A stretch of 64,000 bases of DNA from Bisporella sp. PMI_857 (taxonomy: Eukaryota > Ascomycota > Leotiomycetes > Helotiales > Helotiaceae): the NCBI GenBank assembly GCA_021307315.1, contig JAJSPD010000036.1, positions 248,001-312,000 of the forward strand, read 5' to 3'. Below the pieces are notes generated by a model. It was not told where the DNA came from. It searched no databases and saw only the letters and a program-made list of their open reading frames with translations. Shown here in pieces: positions 57,707 through 64,000 of this stretch. A program made the position numbers and the translations under genes. Within the stretch, counting starts at the first letter, position 1. Each line of letters opens with the position of its first letter.

Positions 57707-60700
57707 TCAGTTGGCCACGAACTTCTTTTCTTGTTCGGACTCTCCAGAATAAGTGTAGTTCACATACTTTTCTGCTAGACGATCCAACCAAGCAATTCGC
57801 GCTTTACCAGAAAAAACCAGGGAGTTGGTGTTCTTAGTATTGTAGCCTTCATGAGGGATCTGAAGAAACTTGTGATCCTTACAACGTAGGTTAGCTTTGC
57901 TACCACCTGCGTGTTTAGCCATGCATTGACTGCATATGCTCAGAGTGAAGCAATTCAGGCAAATGAACCTGAGCCCTACAATGTTATCACCAGTCTGACA
58001 GTGATCGCATGAATAACTTTGTTCCACTTTGTTTTCAGCAGAGCCAATAGTCAATTCTTGTTCAAAAGCGATACACGCTTCTTTTACATCGGAAAGTAAC
58101 AAAAGCGCTGTTCCAAGCTCATATATGAACTGGGTTTTATGCAGAGGATCCTGGCTGGAAGATTTTATCCTTTGAATCAATTTCTGCACTGTAAAGATCA
58201 AAGTCTCTTTTTGTATAGGAGCAGGTGTCATGCAATATCCATCATGCCACGAGCCCATACTTGTGTCAAAGGCTTGAGACCGGGACGCCCAGTCCAGGCA
58301 ACTTCGACCATAACAGTCAACCAACCGAGGATTGGCTCCATTTTTTATGAGAATCTGCACAATGTCTACAAACTCATAGTAAATAGCGATATGAAGTGGT
58401 GTCCGATTCAATGAATCAGTAGTATTCACATATTCTGGCTCTTTTGGTAAGCCTGTAATCAGGTCAAGTTGTTCAAGCATCATTCTTGACGTGATAAGCC
58501 TTACAACCTCGAGATGTCCGCTATTGCAAGCAGCATGCAGTGGCGTCCATCCACTTTTATTGGCAACAGCAAGATCGGCACCTTTCTCTAGCAATAATTG
58601 TACAATCTCGAGATGTCCACTATCACACGCAGAATTCAATGGCGTCCATCCACTCTTGTTGGCAACAGCAAGATCGGCACCTTTCTCTAGCAATAGTTGT
58701 ACAATCTCGAGATGTCCACTATCACACGCAGAATTCAATGGCGTCCATCCACTCTTGTTGGCAACAGCAAGATCGGCACCTTTCTCTAGCAATAGTTGTA
58801 CAATCTCGAGATGTCCACTATCACACGCAGAATTCAATGGCGTCCATCCACTCTTGTTGGCAACAGCAAGATCGGCACCTTTCTCTAGTAATAGTTGTAC
58901 AACCTCGAAATGTCCACAATCACACGCAGAATTCAATGGCGTCCACCCGCCGCTGTTGACAACAGCAACGTCAGCTCCTTTCTCTAGCAACAATTGTACA
59001 ACCTCAAGATAGCCATTTTTACACGCAAGATTTAATGGCGTCCATTTACTATTGTTAGCAACAGCAGGATCTGCACCTTTCTCTAGCAGCAGCTGTACAA
59101 TCTTGAGATGTCCACTATCACATGCAGAGTTCAATGGCGTCCACTCGTTGCTGCTAGCGACAACTAGATCGGCACCTTTTTCTAACAATAGGCGTACGAC
59201 CTCGATATGGCCTTTACTACAAGCAACATTCAGTGGCGTCCACCTATCGTTGTTAGCGACAGCAAGATCGGTACCATTTTCCAACAATAGGCGTATGACC
59301 TCAAGATGTCCACTATTACAAGCAGCATGCAGTGGTGTCCACCCGTCGCTGTTGACAGTAAGATCGGCACCTTTTGCTAATAATAGCTTTAAAGTCTCGG
59401 TATGGCCTCTGCTACAAGTAGAATGTAATGGGGTCCATTTCCTATTGTTGGCAATAGTAAGATCGGCACCATTTTCCAACAATAGGCGTACGATCTCGAT
59501 ATAGCCTTTGGTACAAGCAACATTCAATGGTGTCCACCCATCGCTGTTGGCGACAGCAAGATCGGCACCGTTTTCCAACAATAGGCGTACAACCCTACTA
59601 TACCCTCTACTACAGTCAAACCTGTTTATATCGGAATCATCGGTTCCACACCTGTGTTCCGATATATAGAGGTTTCCGATGTAACCAGGTATTATGTAAG
59701 CAATATTATATTGGTTCCTAGAGGCTATTCCCAGTAGTAAATACACCAAATTTGTCTGCAGCTCGACAAATTGAAGAATTGAAGCTATTACTGGCCATTT
59801 CTATTTCTCGGGCTTAATAAAATAAGTTCTCAAGTCAGTTTGCCTCGTACTTTTCTACTCAAAAACGCGCTTTGACACTTCTTTTTTATAGTTCTTAAGT
59901 AAACGCAGCAGCTCGTTTACACTAAAAAAGTACTTTTGTTGCTTTTTATATCGCCGAAGCTCACGAAAGTAGTGTAGCGCTAAATAAAGTCAAAAACTAC
60001 TCGTAATTCTTTTCTTACTATATACTACAATATTTTAAGAGTTTTACTGCTGTAAAGTCCTTTTTTTAAGTAATTGAAGTCAAAATACCACGCACGTAAG
60101 CTGTATTTCTTTTCATTAAAAAGACTATAGCGCGGCTTTTTCTTGTTTAGTTGTAGTTGAATTAAAATCCCTCGAAAAATACGTACGCGATTTCTACAAG
60201 TAAGCATTTAATAAAAAGCGAAAAAAGTGAAACTGAGTTAAAATACAGTTTCCGAAAATTATTAACGTAGTTCACAAACGAATGTCCCACACAAGTGAAT
60301 GTCCTAAAATTTCTTGGCACTTTTGCATACAAAATTAGTCTGTGCAAACTTTGTAAAAAATTTATAACTTTTTTATTATAAATCCAAAAGCTTAATAATT
60401 TGAAATTCTTATATTTTACTTTAATTTAAATAATAATTTTCAATTTTAGTTATTTTAAATAAGTACTTATTAAGTTATTTTAAAAAGTTATATTTCAGGC
60501 TGCTAAAAGCTTCTAAATTTTAATTACTCAATAACTACTTATTTAAATTATTTAAAACTTAAAATCATTGTTTAAATTAAAGTTGAATATAAGTTTATAA
60601 AATTTTAAAATTTTATTTCTTATAATAAAAAAGCTTACAAGGTGTGCACAGACGAATTTTGTATGTAAAAATTTTGGGACATTCGCTTGTGTGGGACATT

Positions 60701-63700
60701 CGCTTGTGAACTACGTTACTTATAAAGATATTTGCTAATTTTGAATTTGGTACTAGGCCCTCACCGAAAGTTTATATCGGAATGCACCCAAAATTCCTGT
60801 ACCTCATTCCGATCCCGAAATAAAAAGGATTCCGGTATACCCAGCCAAAAATCGAGCGTTCCAGGCCTCCCTTCCGATGTAAGGAGGTTTCCGATATAAG
60901 GAGTTCCGATATAAACAAGTTTGACTGTACAAGCAACATTAAATGGCGTCCATCGATTGTTGTCGACAACAGCAACGTTAGCTCCTTTCTCTAACAGCAG
61001 CTGTACAATCTTGAGATGGCCACCACCACACGCAGCATGCAGCGATATCCCTCCATTGTTGTCGGCAACAGAAAGGTCAGCTCCTTTCTCTAACAACATC
61101 TGTACGACTTCAAGGTGGCCACCATCGCACGCAGAATGTAACGGGGTCCGTTTATTATTGTTGGCAACAGAAACGTCGGCTCCTTTCTCCAACAACAGCT
61201 GGATAATCTTGAAATGGCCTTTAATACAGGCAATATTTAGTGGGGTCCATCCATTGATGTCAGCAACAGTAACATCAGCACCATTCTCTAGCAACAGCTG
61301 TACAACCTCGAGATGGCCACAATTAACAGCCACATTTAACGCGCTGAGATCATTCCCCCAATTTCCTGCTGCTGCCTCGACTACCTCTGGCGTAATTCGA
61401 ACTTGATCTCCTCGCTTCTCAAAAAGAAGCATCATTATTTCTTCCCCGCTTCCCCAATTTCCTGCCGCCGCCTCGACTATCTTTGGCGTGATTTGAACTT
61501 GGTCTCCTCGCTTTTCGAAAAGAAGCATCAATATTTCTTTCCCACTTCCCCAATTTCCTGCTGCCACCTCAACTACCTCTGGCGTGATTTGAACTTGGTC
61601 TCCTCGCTTTTCGAAAAGAAGCATCAATATTTCTTTCCCGCTTCCCGAATTTCCTGCCGCCGCCTTGACTACCTCTGGCGTAATTTGAACTTGGCTTTCT
61701 CGTTTTTCGAAAAGAAGCATCAATATTTCTTCCCCACTCCCCGAATTTCCTGCCGCCGCCTCGACTACTTCTGGCGTAATTTGAACTTGGTCTCCTCTTT
61801 TTTCGAGAAGATGCATCATTATTTCTTTTCCATTTCCCGAATTTCCTACTGCTGCTTTGACTACTTCTGGCGTAATTTGAACTTGGTCTCCTCGTTCCTC
61901 GAGAAGAAGCATTATTACTTCTTTTCCATTTCCCGAATTTCCCGCCGCTGCTTTGACTATCTCTGGCGTAATTTGAACTTGGCTTTCTCGTTTTTCGAAA
62001 AGAAGCATCATTATTTCTTTCCCACTTCCCCAATTTTCTGCTGCTGCTTTGACTACTTCTCGCGTGATTTGAACTTGGTCCCCTCGCTCCTCAAGAAGAA
62101 GCATCATTACTTCTTTTCCACTTCTCCAATTTCCTGCTGCTGCTTTGACTACTTCTAGCGTGATTTGGACCTGGTATCCTTGTTTCTCTAGAAGAAGCAT
62201 CATCACTTCTTTTCCACTTCTCCAGTTTCCTGCCGCTGCCTTGACTACATCCTTTGCGATGAATAATATGTCCTCTATTCCAAGATCTAAAAGCAGTTCG
62301 AATATATTAGCTCCTCCTGCCGCAGCCTTAACTAGGTTTGTTGTCATCAAATTAATCTGAAAACTTGCTGAGTGTTCTGAAAAGACTATATTAACGAGCC
62401 AGTCGCACTCCAATTCAATTGCAATGTTAATGATGTAGTTGGCGGCACCGTAATATTCCCAGGCGATATCAGGCCCTTCTGTCAGCTTTGTCATTCGATC
62501 TTTCAGGAAAAACAACTTGATAAAAGGTAGGAATTCCATCGCTTCTTCAGCAGTTCGAATGTGTTGGTACCAGAAGCGTGATGCGTAATTGATCAGAGCA
62601 TATTTTCCATATTTTGGATGCTGATAGAAAATTGATGGCCTGCTCCACAACTTATCATCGTAAACAAATGCTGTCTTCTCAAAATCCGTAAGCTTAAGGT
62701 AGTTCGTACAAATTTCCGCCAGATACAACTCTGGATTCTCTCTATTAGCGATACAGCCATTCAAGAGCTTTACTTTATCGAAGTAGTCTTTCACCGATTG
62801 ATGGACCAGGTAGATGTGGCTGTCGTGAACCCGCAACAGTGTTCCACAATTATCTATTATCCTCTTCTCAGTGACTTTTCCAGGAAAATCTTGGAGCTTC
62901 CCAGGAGAGGCAGAATCCGTAGCTATTGCGATATCCAATTCTTGGACGCTTAATGGTCGCTTTTCGAATGCAACCCAAGCCAAAATCTTTTTATTTGTTT
63001 CATCTTTTATAAGTCGCGAAGCGATATTCTGGATCATCTCCTCGAATTCTTTTGGCGTTTCTTCTATACATTTCATGGCCTTCTCAGAGTCCAGCCAAGG
63101 GATAAGCTTTAGCTCTTTTATAATAATTGAAATCCAAAAGAAAGTATTTCCCGCCTGTTCGATGAGAGTAGTGCTTACTCTCTGATCCAGGTCACACTCA
63201 AGCTCGAGCACTTTTGTAGCAATAAAAGCGCGAACGTCTTCATTTGCTGCTTTGAGCGTAAGTATATTCTGCAAGCCTATTTCAGGCGGGAACGCCATAG
63301 GTCGAGTAGTAAATAGTAATTTCAACCATGGGGAAACTTGTTTAGGTCGTTGAGAAGCCGTATTTGACATTCTCTGAAGGAACTCGACCACATCGTCACA
63401 CTCGTCTAGAGCGTCAACAATACAATAAATAGAGTCACAAGAAGAGTTTTCCAGAAGCTGTTTGAGTATACGCCATAGAACATATAGATCGGCCGTAAGG
63501 AATTTATTCATCTCTCGATACTCGTCAGGGAGGTATTGAAAGTCAAGCGGAGAAGATAGAAGTTGAATAATAAGAGATCTCATAATGGAAGCTGACTTGC
63601 TATAGCGCTCATCTTGTTTGAAACAAAAAAAATAAATGACCTTGCATTGAGCAGATGTGTGTTTGGTTAACAGTTTGTGCTCCAAGTGTTTTAGAACTGC

Positions 63701-64000
63701 TTTTGAGAGCACGGATTTTCCCTGTAGGGGCTCACCTTGAATACATAGTGTTGTAGTCTGTCTTGCGTCGCGCCAGGAAATGTACTGCTGCTGGCAAAAA
63801 AACCATTCAAGGGTTCCTTTTAAATGGTCACCCACCTGATCTCGAATGGAATCGAAGGGAGGGTCATTGAGATTGCGCAGACAGCGTTCCTGATCATCGG
63901 AGAGCGCTTCGAACAACAATCAATATATTTCCTAAACGTAGACTAAATAATCTTCAGACACTACGCACCTCCACCTTTAAAACGACCACGAACTATACTC
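57707..64000 (-). CDS. Giant NACHT / 32-aa repeat / ankyrin / ZZ-finger protein, split by a transposon (5' end outside window)
   Basis: Visible parts on the minus strand: an exon end at >64000-63969, an intron 63968-63907 (GTGCGT..GAAG, frame kept), coding 63906-60928, a transposon (59613-60927), then coding 59610-57707. The NACHT domain has Walker A IQGEPLQGKSVLSK and Walker [14 protein letters not shown], then FTTRPM. Next come about nine 32-residue units (VQITPEVVKAAAGNSGSGKE), about five ankyrin units up to the insertion, roughly a dozen ankyrin units after it (GHLEIVQLLLEKGADLAVAN), and a C-terminal ZZ zinc finger (CDHC..C..C..CSQC..H..H). Without the element and one TA copy the two coding parts share one frame (4883 nt visible). 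As it stands the 3' part is cut off. Start codons inside or beside the element make two shorter frames. Confidence 0.85.
58530..59610 (-). repeat. 99-bp ankyrin-unit array with near-identical copies
   Basis: Three or four successive units at ~58560-58960 are almost identical in DNA (each with CTTTCTCTAGCAATAGTTGT on the plus strand). Units further 5' in the gene are more diverged. Confidence 0.85.
59613..60927. mobile_element. Non-autonomous Tc1/mariner (pogo/Fot-like) element inside the NACHT-ankyrin gene
   Basis: Ends are CAGTCAAACCTGTTTATATC and its complement with one mismatch (CAGTCAAACTTGTTTATATC read inward). Both ends are flanked by TA (59611-59612 and 60928-60929), the Tc1/mariner target duplication. 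Total length is 1315 bp; without the nested MITE it is 861 bp. Motif TTCCGATATA or its complement recurs several times near each end, like transposase-binding repeats. The core is AT-rich with no transposase frame. Confidence 0.85.
60265..60716. mobile_element. Nested 452-bp TA-flanked MITE
   Basis: Terminal inverted repeats of more than 40 bp (ACGTAGTTCACAAACGAATG at the left; ACGTAGTTCACAAGCGAATG inward from the right), differing mainly by transitions. TA flanks both sides (60263-60264 and 60717-60718). The core is extremely AT-rich and non-coding. It lies wholly inside the larger element, so it inserted later. Confidence 0.8.
61350..62290 (-). repeat. 96-bp tandem array encoding 32-residue units
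   Basis: About nine to ten units of the NACHT-ankyrin gene with consensus VQITPEVVKAAAGN..SGKEIMMLLFEKRGD. Differences cluster at the N/S/W after GN and the E/K-R block. The antisense strand is also open for long stretches because of the repeat phase. Confidence 0.85.

Noticed and set aside
58491..59504. Long plus-strand frames opposite the ankyrin array (up to 173 aa)
   Set aside because: They arise because the 99-bp repeat leaves the antisense frame open. The sense frame has clear ankyrin and ZZ motifs.
61403..62158. Plus-strand 251-aa frame opposite the 32-residue repeats
   Set aside because: It is the antisense of the repeat array in the NACHT gene, with a 32-residue period and no domain of its own.

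Overview
The window is nuclear DNA of a filamentous ascomycete (Pezizomycotina). The evidence is many short introns (about 38-140 nt) with GT..AG ends and CTAAC/CTAAT-like branch sites, fungal-specific domain families (HET, NACHT with fungal N-terminal domains, patatin-like and DUF3435-like relics), and decayed repeats whose stop codons look like C-to-T (RIP-type) damage. The species cannot be told from the sequence. No rRNA, tRNA or CRISPR array was seen. Exon boundaries were joined by hand from reading frame and splice signals; totals divide by three in every model given below unless stated.

Layout. 0-3 kb: a HET-domain gene (minus, cut by the window start), divergent from a small membrane protein. 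4-12 kb: a NACHT gene (6472-9276) flanked by relics: a P-loop fragment, a kinase tail, and a dead copy of the proteasome subunit gene RPN10 with a solo LTR in its intron. 12.8-22.5 kb: three multi-exon genes, namely a protein kinase with a C-terminal propeller-like region, a CorA-like membrane protein placed tail to tail with it, and an amino acid permease. 22.9-24 kb: an LTR-like sequence and a TAA-flanked MITE. 24.1-28.2 kb: a HET / NB-ARC-like / 15-TPR protein. 29.5-31.3 kb: a cytochrome P450. 33.4-37.6 kb: a C2H2 protein and, divergent from it, a C2H2 plus ankyrin-array protein. 38.5-48.6 kb: two stand-alone fungal N-terminal (STAND-type) domain proteins, a coiled-coil protein and a NACHT-ankyrin protein. 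48.7-57.7 kb: a graveyard holding relics of a patatin-like lipase, an SGNH hydrolase followed by a degenerate KP4-like domain, a Ty3/Gypsy tail, SANT/Myb pieces and a DUF3435-like C-terminus. 57.7-64 kb: a very large NACHT / 32-residue repeat / ankyrin / ZZ-finger gene (minus, 5' end outside the window), split by a 1.3-kb TA-flanked transposon that itself carries a nested 452-bp MITE.

Taken together this is an accessory, repeat-rich NLR/HET island. At least four NACHT/NB-ARC or HET receptors, two solo N-terminal domains and a C2H2-ankyrin protein lie within 64 kb. Three of the genes carry tandem repeats that are nearly identical at DNA level, as in fast-evolving fungal allorecognition receptors. 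The metabolic genes (P450, permease) and the kinase/CorA pair do not form an obvious biosynthetic cluster. A role in non-self recognition is inference from domain content.
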